From Breznakiella homolactica (GTDB lineage: Bacteria; Spirochaetota; Spirochaetia; Treponematales; Breznakiellaceae), in the NCBI RefSeq assembly GCF_016616095.2, contig NZ_CP067089.2, forward strand, positions 2,542,001-2,606,000: 64,000 nt of DNA. Direction: 5' to 3'. Each line of letters opens with the position of its first letter. Position 1 is the stretch's first letter. Under the pieces are notes generated by a model. The model was not told where the DNA came from and did not search any database. It saw nothing but the letters and a program-made list of their open reading frames with translations. A program made the position numbers and the translations under genes. This document shows positions 26,326 through 35,087 of this stretch, piece by piece.

Positions 26326-26856
26326 TTATACGCGCTTGATCCGCGGGTCGGTAAAAATGTCGTATTCATCGTGGCTTGCGGTGCTGAACTCGGATATAAC
26401 CGCCCCTTCGGGGCCGGCCTGGAACCAATGGAGCGTATCCGGTACCAGTGTATACTGCTCACCCGGGTTCAGGACTATTTCCCTGGCAGCGGTATAGTAT
26501 GCCTCGTCGCCCGCGGGAGCCTTTACCGCCGGATCCGGCGTGGCTTCGCCCGCAACGTGAAGATAGACCTTCCCGTAGCGGCAGCGGAATGTCTCCTCCT
26601 TCCCCATATAGCCATTGTCCAGGGGTTTATGAGTGTGTTCCGGACACGTTTGCCCGGGCATTAGTACCATCTCTTTGGCGCAGCACAGATCGGTATTTAC
26701 ATAGGTCAGGATACAGATGCCGGTCCGGTCGAAGTCGTCCAGCGCACAGTCTACGACTTCAATCTTCTGTTTTTCCGATTCCGTAAGAACAATATGCGCC
26801 TTCTCATACATCATCAAAGCATTCTGAACGGCGCTGCTGTGTTTCTGTTTAGTCAT
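26326..26856 (-). CDS. D-lyxose/D-mannose isomerase-type cupin
   Basis: About 176 residues of the D-lyxose ketol-isomerase family (DUF1498), manganese cupins that interconvert D-lyxose and D-xylulose or mannose and fructose. Cupin metal ligands appear in CPEHTHKPLDNGYMGKEETFRCRYG (two His and a Glu) and in VPDTLHWFQAG (His). ATG 26856 with GGAGAGGG upstream is chosen over an upstream start without SD. It is the first gene of the three-gene sugar operon, directly after the promoter at 26908-26936. Confidence 0.87.
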   Translation of the reverse strand: MTKQKHSSAVQNALMMYEKAHIVLTESEKQKIEVVDCALDDFDRTGICILTYVNTDLCCAKEMVLMPGQTCPEHTHKPLDNGYMGKEETFRCRYGKVYLHVAGEATPDPAVKAPAGDEAYYTAAREIVLNPGEQYTLVPDTLHWFQAGPEGAVISEFSTASHDEYDIFTDPRIKRV

Positions 26857-26887
26857 TATCCCTCTCCAATAAGGCAAATGCATTTTC

Positions 26888-26936
26888 AATAGTAATAGGT
26901 GTTTACTATTATTAAGTACATTTTATTATCTGTCAA
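26888..26936 (-). promoter_or_regulatory. Promoter with overlapping operator for the sugar operon
   Basis: On the minus strand TTGACA (26936-26931) is followed after 16 bases by TAATAA (26914-26909). A perfect inverted repeat AATAGTAA-N7-TTACTATT (26888-26910) covers the expected transcription start. A repressor bound there would block initiation; the neighbouring ROK regulator is the best candidate. The rest of the gap up to 27164 shows nothing recognisable. Confidence 0.55.
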
Positions 26937-27164
26937 TCAAAAATTACCAGGCGTATCTTTTATGCGGAAGAGCGGCCGTAACTTCAAAGAGAACGATATC
27001 CCATGAGAGACAATACAAACCATACTATTACTCAGAATTGCCATGCGCGTTTTGAATCGTTCGATTGAGACTGAGTCATTCCGCCGTATTCGATTTCATC
27101 AGAAGCAGAACCGGATTAATCGTCAGCGTGTTGCATTCCCCGGGGCTGCCGCCTTTCATGGTTA

Positions 27165-28655
27165 TTAAAAGTCATTTGGATCCCGCATATTGGGATAGAT
27201 TTCTTTCAGCAAATTATCAGGATAGTGTTTGTCGAGAAATAACTCCAGGCGATTTTTTGCTTCGATACCGTCCTGCCGCTCGCCCCAGCGGTATACGGCC
27301 ACTGCTGAAATCGCCATATCAAAGATAATAAAAACCACGAGAATCCATGTTACAAATCTGTTTTGTTTCCTGGCTATTCTATTGATAAGTTTCAGGAACC
27401 GGGGAAGGACAAACTTCATAAAGAGAACTCCAAGGATGCCCCAGAAAATCATGGGCAGCAGTGCGGTTCTTCCTTCTTTGCCTATGGCGAAAATTTGCCC
27501 CTTATATTGCCATGAAACGGTTCCGAATATTTTCTCCTGAATAAAACTGCATACCCATTCAAAGGCGCCGCCGATAATAGCGCTGCCTATAAAAATAATA
27601 ATAGTTTTCTTTTTTACCAGAGGCAGTAACGCAAGTACGATGATAAGTCCGCCGAAGGCATATACCTGGTTGAATGGACCATAGATTACTCCCTGACGGC
27701 TTTCAAGAACACCCCGGGTAACGAGCGCAAACAATGTTTCAACCACATAACCAAAAATCCCGCAGATAAGAAATATCCAAAACACTTTGGAAAAGTTTAA
27801 GCCGCCGGTCAGTTCCCGCGCGTCCTGCTTTGCCGATTCAATAAACCGTTTTGATTTCGTTTTAGTCTTGATCCATCCGCGTTCAACCCAGCGATCTTTA
27901 TCCCTTTGCAGCAAATCCTTAAGTATGGTGATGCTCTCGCCGTCATCCTTGATTTTCATATCCGGATAGGATTTAAACAACCGGTAACCGCTGTGTTCTT
28001 TTTCAGTAATTGTATTTATTTCTTCCCTAATCTCCGGGGGGAATTGATCAAACTCCGTCTTATTTTTTATTTGAACGAGCTGACACTTTCCCTCTTCATC
28101 CAATTTCGCGTATAACTTTTTCCAATCTGTCAGTCTGTCATGAAAATCCGCCAGATTTTTTAGTGAAAAATATTGGTCTGTGATTATAACGATAATAATT
28201 CCGGAGGAAATCAAACGGAGAACCGCAGAAGGGGTATTTCCAAAAAGAAGACCGAATATTGGCCCGCCGTAAAAAATTAAACAACTGAAAACAAGGGCAT
28301 AAAAAAATGCATAGGGAAAATAAACCCGTCCGCGAAACTGCAGTTTTCGGCCGTCGTAATTCCACCACTGGATATTGGTAAGTTTCTCAAGAACAAGATT
28401 TCCGGTATATTCGTAAAAAATAAAGAATAGAAAAGCAAAAAGGAAAAAGAGTAAGAATGGAACAGGCAGAATCATCTTAAACAGGATCAATATGAGCCCT
28501 GCAAAACCATACATAGGACTATACGGGCCGAAAAGAAATCCTTTATTCACGAATTTTTTATAATGGATAAGATGCAGTATTGTTTCGCCAATCCATCCGA
28601 CAACACTAAAAAACAAAAGGGAAAAAATAACATCAGAAAATGAATCAATAACCAT
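27165..28655 (-). CDS. CmpB-type putative ABC transporter permease, tandem-domain membrane protein
   Basis: A 496-residue membrane protein with two related membrane domains of the ABC_trans_CmpB (putative ABC-transporter type IV) family. Domain 1 (about 5-160) has GWIGETILHLIHYKKFVNKGFLFGPYSPMYGFAG; domain 2 (about 285-450) has GYVVETLFALVTRGVLESRQGVIYGPFNQVYAFGG. The shared pattern E-T, then G-x-x-x-GP-x-x-x-x-YAFGG/YGFAG marks the duplication. A hydrophilic linker of about 110 residues separates them. No ATPase gene is adjacent and transport has not been shown for this family. Confidence 0.8.
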   Translation of the reverse strand: MVIDSFSDVIFSLLFFSVVGWIGETILHLIHYKKFVNKGFLFGPYSPMYGFAGLILILFKMILPVPFLLFFLFAFLFFIFYEYTGNLVLEKLTNIQWWNYDGRKLQFRGRVYFPYAFFYALVFSCLIFYGGPIFGLLFGNTPSAVLRLISSGIIIVIITDQYFSLKNLADFHDRLTDWKKLYAKLDEEGKCQLVQIKNKTEFDQFPPEIREEINTITEKEHSGYRLFKSYPDMKIKDDGESITILKDLLQRDKDRWVERGWIKTKTKSKRFIESAKQDARELTGGLNFSKVFWIFLICGIFGYVVETLFALVTRGVLESRQGVIYGPFNQVYAFGGLIIVLALLPLVKKKTIIIFIGSAIIGGAFEWVCSFIQEKIFGTVSWQYKGQIFAIGKEGRTALLPMIFWGILGVLFMKFVLPRFLKLINRIARKQNRFVTWILVVFIIFDMAISAVAVYRWGERQDGIEAKNRLELFLDKHYPDNLLKEIYPNMRDPNDF

Positions 28656-29086
28656 ACTTCATCCCGTACGTCATTTAAAAGTGATACATAATTCTGCAGC
28701 CGCCGGTGAACTCCTATTGCAGGCAAATTCACCGGCGCCTCTATAAAAAAGCATTAATACTATTGTCAAAGATAATGGAACCTGCGGCCGATTTCACCAC
28801 CCCAATGGGTAGGAAATGAGATATCCGGGACGTATTTTGGTGAAAAAAATGTTTTTCCTTCATAAATAACGGCTTTTCTGTTTTGCTGGAAATCAACGCC
28901 GGGAAGGGTACCAACTTTCCTGCTGATAAACCAGTGAAAGAAATTTCTTGCTGCCGGCATATAGAACATTAAAGCAAACTGCCCAACCACCCCATATTAA
29001 GACTACACAGGCAGAACAAAATGATGCCATTCGTGCTGCTTGGTGTCTCCGTCTGATCGGAGATTATTTCAATACGGGAGGCCTTC
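28656..29086. other. Intergenic region between the CmpB-type gene and ssb
   Basis: A 431-base gap. It holds a 10-bp inverted repeat (CGCCGGTGAA at 28701-28710 and its inverse at 28728-28737) without a T tract, and a small stem TCTCCG-CGGAGA at 29046-29063 just before the ssb SD. A minus-strand reading frame of about 74 codons at 28766-28990 starts with GTG, lacks an SD and matches nothing I know; it may be a remnant. Nothing else is apparent. Confidence 0.4.
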
Positions 29087-29524
29087 ATGAATAATTTGAA
29101 TAGCCTGCTTCTTGAGGGTAATTTAGTAAAGGATCCGGTGTTCCGTTCCACCGCAAAAGGAACGCCGGTCTGCACCTTCAGTCTCGCTTCGAACCGTTTC
29201 TACAGGCAGGATTCGGGTCTGGAAAAAGAAGTCAGTTTTTTTGATGTTGAGACCTGGGCTAAGCTCGCGGAGAACTGCTACAACCTCGGCCGCAAAGGCC
29301 GCGGCGTCCGGGTAGTCGGCAGGCTGAAACAGGAACGCTGGAACGGGGCCGACGGAAAGCAGCATTCAAAGGTCACCATAGTTGCGGAACACGTAGAATT
29401 CAGGCCCGAATTCAAAAAGGACAAGGAAAAACAGTCCGGAGAACCGGAAGAAATAATTCCTGGAGATTCTCCCGAAGACGAAGACATCCCCGTTCTTGAG
29501 GAAGCCGAAGCCGTTACTTTTTAA
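29087..29524 (+). CDS. ssb: Single-stranded DNA-binding protein
   Basis: A 145-residue SSB that coats single-stranded DNA in replication and repair. The OB fold spans residues about 1-108 (LNSLLLEGNLVKDPVFRSTAKGTPVCTFSLASNRF, FFDVETWAKLAENC, GRGVRVVGRLKQERW). A short acidic tail follows, ending EEAEAVTF; the last residues differ from the usual DDIPF partner-docking tip but keep a terminal Phe after acidic residues. SD GGGAGG is five bases before the ATG. Monocistronic, with a strong stem-loop downstream. Confidence 0.93.
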   Translation: MNNLNSLLLEGNLVKDPVFRSTAKGTPVCTFSLASNRFYRQDSGLEKEVSFFDVETWAKLAENCYNLGRKGRGVRVVGRLKQERWNGADGKQHSKVTIVAEHVEFRPEFKKDKEKQSGEPEEIIPGDSPEDEDIPVLEEAEAVTF

Positions 29525-29569
29525 GCGGGAGTATCCGCCGTTCCGCGGGACTTAAGTAATCCTGAAACA

Positions 29570-29614
29570 GATACAGCGGTTTTTCCATTCTGAAAAATGA
29601 GAAACCGCTGTATC
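29570..29614. terminator. Stem-loop terminator between convergent ssb and U32 genes
   Basis: A perfect 13-bp inverted repeat (GATACAGCGGTTT and its inverse) around a 19-base loop. It follows ssb and lies 24 bases beyond the U32 stop on the other strand, so it can serve both. The T tract is weak (ATTTATT), so efficiency is uncertain. Confidence 0.55.
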
Positions 29615-29637
29615 ATTTATTGAATAGCGGTATCCGG

Positions 29638-31740
29638 TCAGCCGCCGCGGTTATTTCCGGACTGGCGGTTTTCCCCGGGGCTTTCGCTGTTGGAGAAGAA
29701 TCCATCCTTCCAGTTAAACCGGGTTATATTCGGCAGTGGCGTTCCGTTTTTAACGGCGTCCATAACATCTTTGTAATCTTTTTTCCTGAGCCTGGGTCCG
29801 GAAAAATCAACGATAAAACGGCTGAATCCCGCCTCTTTGAGAAACGGAATTTTATCGACAATCGAGAATGGTTTTTCCGGAATAATCCGGCTCCCCTCGT
29901 CACCGGTGATAAGCGTAAAATTTTCGTTCCGGCTGTCCGTAAAATTCCTGAAGTCATAGACATTCCCCAGGCTTGACCGGATTCTGAACAGCGCAGGATA
30001 GGCAAATACCGGAATAAAAACATCCCGCCGCCGTTCTCGAAGAATTGTTTTTTCAAGATTCTGCCTGTTGTTTTCCAGGGGCGAGACGATGGCATCCGTT
30101 CCAAGGTCAGAGATAAAACTTTGCGCCCACCGGTTAAATACATACAAATACGGACCGGCGATAAGTTTCGCATCGGTATTTCTGAAATACGAAAAATGTC
30201 CCAGATTATTGACAACATACTGCCGGTATCCGGCTTCCAGAAGACGGGGAATTTCTTCCGCCAGGACATGGTCCATACTTTGCGGGAAATACGGATCCAG
30301 GACGAGAATTATTTCGCCCGGGGAGAATGGCACCGGCTGTTTGGGATCAGCCAGGAGGACGGAAACATTCCGGCGGGTGTATTCAAGCATAACCCGTATC
30401 GGCCGCTGTGACTGGACAATAAAAAGATCATCCGCAGTGGAAACACCAACATACATACCTTCGGGAAACAGTTCGGAAGATTTTTTCGGAGCCGGCGGAA
30501 ATACGGGAAGGGGCGCTTTATCCCTGCCGGGCATACGGCGGAAGGCCGATAAATCCCTGGGAACGACCGGAGCGTACCGTTTACCCATGGCTTTTGTCTG
30601 AATAAGATATACCGAATCCCCTATATCGAAACCTTCGGGAATTGAAATCCAGAGATTGCCCGAACCATCCCGTTCGGTTTCGGTAATCTTATGGGATTTC
30701 CGCTCCGTATCATCAGCTCTGTGAAACCTGACCGAATCCCCGGGTCCGGGCATCCACGATCCCCAGGAAATCAATCCGCGGCGGCGCGCTTCCCGGCCTT
30801 TTACTTTAAGAATATTTCCAAGGGGTATACCGGTCCCGCCGTCCTGGGATGCGTTGAGCCAATTCTCAGGGCTGCCTCCGTTAAAGTAGAATAAAGTTTT
30901 TGACCGGGCGAAATCATTCTGCAGAACCTTAAGCCCCTCGGAAATCGCCGCCTCCCGGTCTCCGTCGAGCCCGTCAAGAACCCGCCGGTAAGCCGAGACG
31001 ACAGTACCGACATACTCGGCACTCTTCATGCGTCCTTCGATTTTAAAGGAAGTGACCCCCGCGTCCACAAGGCTGGGGATCAGCTCCAGAAGCTGGAGGT
31101 CCGATGGGCTGAAATAATACCCCCGGTTTTCCTGATCATTATACAGCCGCCGGCAGGCTTGGGTGCACATGCCGCGGTTTGCCGATTTTCCTCCGAGGTA
31201 GCTGGAAAACAGGCAGAGTCCCGAAGACGATACACAGAGAGCCCCATGGACAAAAACTTCCAGCTCCATATTGGTCTTTTCCCGGATATCCCGGATTTCC
31301 TCAAGGGTCAATTCCCTGGCAAGAACGACCCGGGAGAAACCGTACTTTGAAAGGAGGTTTGTACCGCGGGCGGAAGCAATATTCATCTGTGTCGATGCGT
31401 GGAGCTTGAGTCCGGGAAAATTATCCCTGGCCATTTTCGCGGTTCCGAGATCCTGGACAATGATTCCGTCGGGACCCACGGATGAAAGATATTTTAAAAG
31501 CTGGTAGAGTCTGTCCGCTTCCCGCTGTTCAAAAACAGTATTCACCGTAACGTAAATTTTACGGTTCTGGCGGTGGAGATTCCGGACGGCCCCCTCAAAC
31601 TGCGAATAAGCGAAATTGGAAGTCCGCATCCTGGCGTTGAAGTTTTTTAAACCAAGGTAAACAGCATCGGCACCTTCGCCGACAGCCGCATCAAGAGCTT
31701 CCGGCGAACCGGCAGGAGCTAAAAGTTCGGCTTTTTTCAC
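29638..31740 (-). CDS. Peptidase U32 family protein (RlhA/TrhP-like)
   Basis: A 700-residue U32 family member with the N-terminal collagenase-like barrel (LLAPAGSPEALDAAVGEGADAVYLG) and the U32 signature ELEVFVHGALCVSSSGLCLFSSYLGG near residues 160-185. Cysteines here and in MCTQACRRLY form the set that binds an iron-sulphur cluster in RNA-hydroxylating relatives (RlhA, TrhP). A DUF3656-like middle part follows. The start is GTG at 31740, overlapping the marC-type stop as GTGA. RNA 5-hydroxycytidine or hydroxyuridine formation is more likely than proteolysis, from family knowledge. Confidence 0.88.
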   Translation of the reverse strand: MKKAELLAPAGSPEALDAAVGEGADAVYLGLKNFNARMRTSNFAYSQFEGAVRNLHRQNRKIYVTVNTVFEQREADRLYQLLKYLSSVGPDGIIVQDLGTAKMARDNFPGLKLHASTQMNIASARGTNLLSKYGFSRVVLARELTLEEIRDIREKTNMELEVFVHGALCVSSSGLCLFSSYLGGKSANRGMCTQACRRLYNDQENRGYYFSPSDLQLLELIPSLVDAGVTSFKIEGRMKSAEYVGTVVSAYRRVLDGLDGDREAAISEGLKVLQNDFARSKTLFYFNGGSPENWLNASQDGGTGIPLGNILKVKGREARRRGLISWGSWMPGPGDSVRFHRADDTERKSHKITETERDGSGNLWISIPEGFDIGDSVYLIQTKAMGKRYAPVVPRDLSAFRRMPGRDKAPLPVFPPAPKKSSELFPEGMYVGVSTADDLFIVQSQRPIRVMLEYTRRNVSVLLADPKQPVPFSPGEIILVLDPYFPQSMDHVLAEEIPRLLEAGYRQYVVNNLGHFSYFRNTDAKLIAGPYLYVFNRWAQSFISDLGTDAIVSPLENNRQNLEKTILRERRRDVFIPVFAYPALFRIRSSLGNVYDFRNFTDSRNENFTLITGDEGSRIIPEKPFSIVDKIPFLKEAGFSRFIVDFSGPRLRKKDYKDVMDAVKNGTPLPNITRFNWKDGFFSNSESPGENRQSGNNRGG

Positions 31741-32396
31741 CCCAGCATCCCCCCGACAATGCCAAGCTTCACCATACCATCATAGACAAACTGTACGGAA
31801 AGGCCGGAAAGAAGAAGGCCCATAATGCGCTCAATCACGGAAACACCGGTTTTCCCCAGGTATTTCAGAATTATATCCGACGCCTTAAAAGCAATTCCGG
31901 TTATCGTGAGAATTATGATAAGGCAAACAAAAAGCATTACCATCATACTGACCGGCTCGTGTTCCGAGCTGGTAAAGAGAATAATTGTGGTTATTGCCCC
32001 GGGCCCCGCCATCATCGGAATTGCCAGGGGAAAAATGGCAACGGAGGCCCCTTCCTCACCATCTTCTTCCCTTTGGGTTTCCTGCGGCATTTCCTTCCTC
32101 GACACCTTTGTCCTGGAAGGCCTTCCGAACAGCATTTCCAGTGAAACGATAAACAGCATTATGCCGCCGGCAATAAAGAACGATCCCGCTTCAATATGGA
32201 GCAGACCAAGAATCCACTTGCCGGCAATGATAAACAGACCCAGTACAAGAAACGCCGACAGCAGGGCTTTGCGGATTATTTGGCCTTTCAGGGCGGGATC
32301 CGTATGGGATGTCAGTCCCAAATACATGGGAACCAATCCGATGGGATCAATTACAATAAACATTGTAAAAAAAATAGGGAGGAACGTCGCTAACAT
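31737..32396 (-). CDS. MarC-family integral membrane protein
   Basis: About 219 residues with six hydrophobic segments. The family start FFTMFIVIDPIGLVPMYLGL and the central FPLAIPMMAGPGAITTIIL are diagnostic of MarC/YchE. Function is unknown despite the historical antibiotic-resistance name. ATG 32396 lies exactly six bases after a perfect TATAAT and has no SD, suggesting leaderless translation; an upstream in-frame TTG (32432) overlaps the -35 region and is unlikely. The stop overlaps the U32 start (GTGA), so the two genes form an operon. Confidence 0.87.
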   Translation of the reverse strand: MLATFLPIFFTMFIVIDPIGLVPMYLGLTSHTDPALKGQIIRKALLSAFLVLGLFIIAGKWILGLLHIEAGSFFIAGGIMLFIVSLEMLFGRPSRTKVSRKEMPQETQREEDGEEGASVAIFPLAIPMMAGPGAITTIILFTSSEHEPVSMMVMLFVCLIIILTITGIAFKASDIILKYLGKTGVSVIERIMGLLLSGLSVQFVYDGMVKLGIVGGMLG

Positions 32397-32432
32397 AGGT
32401 GTATTATAGAGGGGAAATAATAGTCCATACAA
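32396..32432 (-). promoter_or_regulatory. Promoter placing the transcription start on the marC start codon
   Basis: On the minus strand TTGTAT (32432-32427), an 18-base spacer, TATAAT (32408-32403), then six bases and ATG. The expected first transcribed base is the A of the start codon. Confidence 0.6.
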
Positions 32433-32451
32433 GCATCTGTCTCTTGTTGTT

Positions 32452-32478
32452 TTGTTGCGGTTAATTTATTACTATAAT
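32452..32478 (+). promoter_or_regulatory. trxA promoter
   Basis: TATAAT at 32473-32478 with a poor, short-spaced TTGTTG at 32452-32457. Transcription would begin near 32485, giving a leader of about 20 bases with the SD TTAGGAG. It is divergent from the marC promoter. Confidence 0.45.
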
Positions 32479-32504
32479 TAAGGTAGAAATAATTAGGAGT
32501 TTGT

Positions 32505-32828
32505 ATGAGTACAGGAATAACCTTAACGGATGAAAATTTCGCAACCGAGGTAATTGAGTCGGATTTGCCGGTACTGATCGATTTCTGGGCTGAGTGGTGC
32601 ATGCCCTGCAAAATGATCGGACCAATTATTGACCAGCTTGCGGGCGAATACGCGGGAAAAATCAAAATCGGTAAAGTCAATATCGATGAGGAAGGTGATT
32701 TAGCCGCTAAACACAATGTAATTTCAATTCCAACTTTAATAGTATACAAAAACGGAAATATTGTGCGGCAGAAAGCCGGCGCCGTTCCAAAACACGAAAT
32801 TGAAAATCTTTTTAAGGATCTCCTCTAG
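32505..32828 (+). CDS. trxA: Thioredoxin with CMPC active site
   Basis: A 107-residue cytosolic thioredoxin that reduces protein disulphides. The fold is complete: active site WAEWCMPCK with Cys32 and Cys35, and the cis-proline in ISIPTLIVY (Pro76). The active-site dipeptide is Met-Pro rather than the usual Gly-Pro, which in related oxidoreductases shifts redox potential. SD TAGGAG is present. A single-gene unit divergent from marC. Confidence 0.94.
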   Translation: MSTGITLTDENFATEVIESDLPVLIDFWAEWCMPCKMIGPIIDQLAGEYAGKIKIGKVNIDEEGDLAAKHNVISIPTLIVYKNGNIVRQKAGAVPKHEIENLFKDLL

Positions 32829-32859
32829 CGCAGTTTTTCTGCATGCGGCTTAATCACTT

Positions 32860-33876
32860 CTACGGTGTATACCGTTTTACGCTGTTCGTACCGCCGGGAG
32901 TTGCCTGGCTTGTGGCGCAGATATACCAGTCGGCGGCATTATTGCGGTCCGGCAATGTTTCGTCCCGGCATACGGTCCGTGTGGCCGTGGCGCCCTGGGT
33001 AATGACAGCGTCCCGGGGACTTACCAGGGTACTTTCGGGGTTATCCAAGGGTATCCATGCGCCGTGATCGGCAAACATCTGAGCCGCGGAAACCATTTCC
33101 TCCTTTGCCCACCACGCATCCGCGGTTTCGCTCAGCAGAACAGCGTCAATAATCCGGTCGTCCTGATCAAGAAAAAACACGGCATCGGTTTTTCTGAGAC
33201 GTTTTACCGCTCCGGGAGTCCAGAAATCCCTGGCATTGGGAGAAGCCTCATTTCCCGGGGACAAAGCCAGATCAGTCCCGGTTTCATCAGCACTTTCCGG
33301 GTCGAGAGTCCTGAGATGCAGGACGATGTATTCATCCGCGGCAACTTCAACCGGCGGAAATTCATAAACCGGTGTCTCAAACCCCTGGCTCGCGGTATAA
33401 ACCCTGACCGCCCCCATATTTCCCGCGGCGGCTGTTTTGATTTCGATAAATTCAACCCGGGGTTTGGAATATTCCGTCCGCAGCTCATTAATAAGGAATT
33501 CCGGTATGCGGTCATTGCGGGTCCGGAAAGGGACAAGGACCTGCAGGGTATTGCCGTGTTCATCCTCCACAAGTACATCCGCCGTTACCCGGCTTCCTTC
33601 CGGCAGGGTTTCGGATATGCGGACTATAACCTGCTCTCCGCTGCCCACGGAAACCGTTTCCAGGGGCGGATCGAAACGCAGGGAAGCCACGGTTACACTG
33701 CAGGAAAACCGGAATTCAACCTCATCCCGGGAAACGGACCGGCACCCGAGGAAAACCGGCGAATCGGTACTGCCCCCCAGGATTTTCTGAATCGATTTTT
33801 CCGGGGAACAGGCGCAGGCGGAAAACAGCAGCAGAGCAGCTATAATAGAAGAGAAAAAACGCAGTACGGATCTCAT
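32860..33876 (-). CDS. Lipoprotein with lamin-tail-like domain
   Basis: About 338 residues. Signal peptide MRSVLRFFSSIIAALLLFSACAC with a lipobox around FSAC. After an Ig-like beta segment (about 40-120), FLINELRTEYSKPRVEFIEIKTAAAGNMGAVRVY resembles the start of a lamin-tail (LTD) domain, which on surface proteins mediates binding or scaffolding; GIYRP-type motifs are absent. ATG 33876 has GGAGG seven bases upstream and is preferred to GTG 33888. Probably exported and membrane-anchored. No adjacent gene explains its role. Confidence 0.7.
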   Translation of the reverse strand: MRSVLRFFSSIIAALLLFSACACSPEKSIQKILGGSTDSPVFLGCRSVSRDEVEFRFSCSVTVASLRFDPPLETVSVGSGEQVIVRISETLPEGSRVTADVLVEDEHGNTLQVLVPFRTRNDRIPEFLINELRTEYSKPRVEFIEIKTAAAGNMGAVRVYTASQGFETPVYEFPPVEVAADEYIVLHLRTLDPESADETGTDLALSPGNEASPNARDFWTPGAVKRLRKTDAVFFLDQDDRIIDAVLLSETADAWWAKEEMVSAAQMFADHGAWIPLDNPESTLVSPRDAVITQGATATRTVCRDETLPDRNNAADWYICATSQATPGGTNSVKRYTP

Positions 33877-33917
33877 GGCAGCCTCCACGGAAATAAAGGC
33901 TCCGCCGTGGCCGCTAC

Positions 33918-33953
33918 TTTAAAATTCATGCTTTTTTATGTATTATCCCGGGT
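33918..33953 (+). promoter_or_regulatory. Candidate promoter abutting the start codon at 33954
   Basis: TTTAAA (33918-33923), a 17-base spacer, TATTAT (33941-33946), then seven bases to the ATG. No SD is present, so a leaderless mRNA is likely. Confidence 0.4.
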
Positions 33954-34376
33954 ATGATTCCCCTTGATTATTTTACCCTGGATCTCCGTTCCCCCCTGGT
34001 TTATGCCAGGGACGCAAAAATGCGACCATTCGAATATTCCCGGGATTCCGGTGAAACCGTGCACAGTTTTACGGTTTTTCCCGAACAGGCGTATACCATA
34101 GAACCTTCGGAAGAACACTATATTGGCGCCCCCGAATGGATAGGCAGGAGTACCGGAACAGAAGCAGCCGGACCATTGGCTGAAATCCCCGGGGGACTGT
34201 ATTTCTTTTCCCAGACCCGGATGGTTCTGGACAGGGATGATTTTATCCGCATGGCCATAGAAGTGCAGAAAGAAGCGCTCTGGCAAAAAAAAAGCCTGGG
34301 AACCAGGCTCTACCTCCGGTACTTATACGAAGGAGGAGGACCGGTCACCCAGGTTTTCAGGGAGATTATCCGGTAA
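33954..34376 (+). CDS. Hypothetical protein, 140 residues
   Basis: Not recognised. A soluble, probably cytosolic protein starting MIPLDYFTLDLRSPLVYARDAKMRPFEYSRDSG; it has no signal peptide or membrane segment. GGLYFFSQTRMVLDRDDFIRMAIEVQKEALWQKKSLGTRLYLRYLYEGGG towards the C-terminus looks helical. Codon use resembles neighbours. The start codon immediately follows a -10-like box and lacks an SD. It ends four bases before the stop of the convergent DUF2259 gene. Confidence 0.7.
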   Translation: MIPLDYFTLDLRSPLVYARDAKMRPFEYSRDSGETVHSFTVFPEQAYTIEPSEEHYIGAPEWIGRSTGTEAAGPLAEIPGGLYFFSQTRMVLDRDDFIRMAIEVQKEALWQKKSLGTRLYLRYLYEGGGPVTQVFREIIR

Positions 34377-34379
34377 CGG

Positions 34380-35087
34380 CTACAGCCGCAGGGCTTCCAC
34401 CATATACCGGATATCGTGGCCGTCGTCGCTGATTTTACGCATTTCCACCACAAAAATCAGGGAACCGTCCCTGGGCGCTATCATCGCTTTATGGATATGG
34501 TATGAAGAAATCATCGGCCGCTTAAGCTGGGGCGTTCCGACGATATAGGATGATTTCGTACCGTTTGAAGCGGTTCTTTCAACATTGATATAGAAGGAAG
34601 ATTTTAAATTAGGGCCGAGACCTTCCACATAGGGAATAAGTGTCGCCTTGTAGGAACTTCCGGATTCAAAATCCCTGAATTCAATGGTCTCCCCGCTGTT
34701 CCCGTCCCGGGATCCGGTATTGAGGGCAACATACAGCGGCTGCCCCTGGAACAGGAAATCCACCCCGTACCGTTCGGCCAGGGACGCGTTGCGGGCGATG
34801 AGCCGGTACAGGGCTCCGGACCCATCCTGGCCCGATACCACCGGCGTGCTGTGGACATAGGAAATCCGGCCGCCGGAAACAAAATTGTTCTTAGGCACAT
34901 CCACAACGTATAAATCGGCCCACGGCCGCAGGGTTTTCGATTCAATTCCGTATTGGGCGAACATATACACTTTTCCGTCCGGAGAAAAGCCCAGATCGAC
35001 AAAGGACGCGGCATCACCCGCCCACAGGCAAGCTGCACTGAAAAGAGAGGTTACTATTATAAAAATGAAGAATTTCCTTTTAGACAT
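34380..35087 (-). CDS. DUF2259-type secreted protein
   Basis: About 235 residues with a signal peptide (MSKRKFFIFIIVTSLFSAACLWAGDAASF). The mature part begins FVDLGFSPDGKVYMFAQYGIESKTLRPWADLYVVDVPKNNFV, the conserved opening of the DUF2259 family of predicted secreted proteins, which is common in treponemes. The rest is beta-rich. Cleavage after LWAG or AWA-like sites is possible; AAC could also act as a lipobox. ATG 35087 with GGAGGAG upstream is chosen; longer versions have no support. Function unknown. Confidence 0.8.
   Translation of the reverse strand: MSKRKFFIFIIVTSLFSAACLWAGDAASFVDLGFSPDGKVYMFAQYGIESKTLRPWADLYVVDVPKNNFVSGGRISYVHSTPVVSGQDGSGALYRLIARNASLAERYGVDFLFQGQPLYVALNTGSRDGNSGETIEFRDFESGSSYKATLIPYVEGLGPNLKSSFYINVERTASNGTKSSYIVGTPQLKRPMISSYHIHKAMIAPRDGSLIFVVEMRKISDDGHDIRYMVEALRL

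Noticed and set aside
26937-27164. Partial copy of the two-hairpin repeat (GCGTTTTGAA and CGATTGAG)
   Set aside because: Only about 20 scattered positions match and no stem is conserved.
28766-28990. Short minus-strand frame in the gap before ssb
   Set aside because: GTG start, no SD and no recognisable family; at most a gene remnant.
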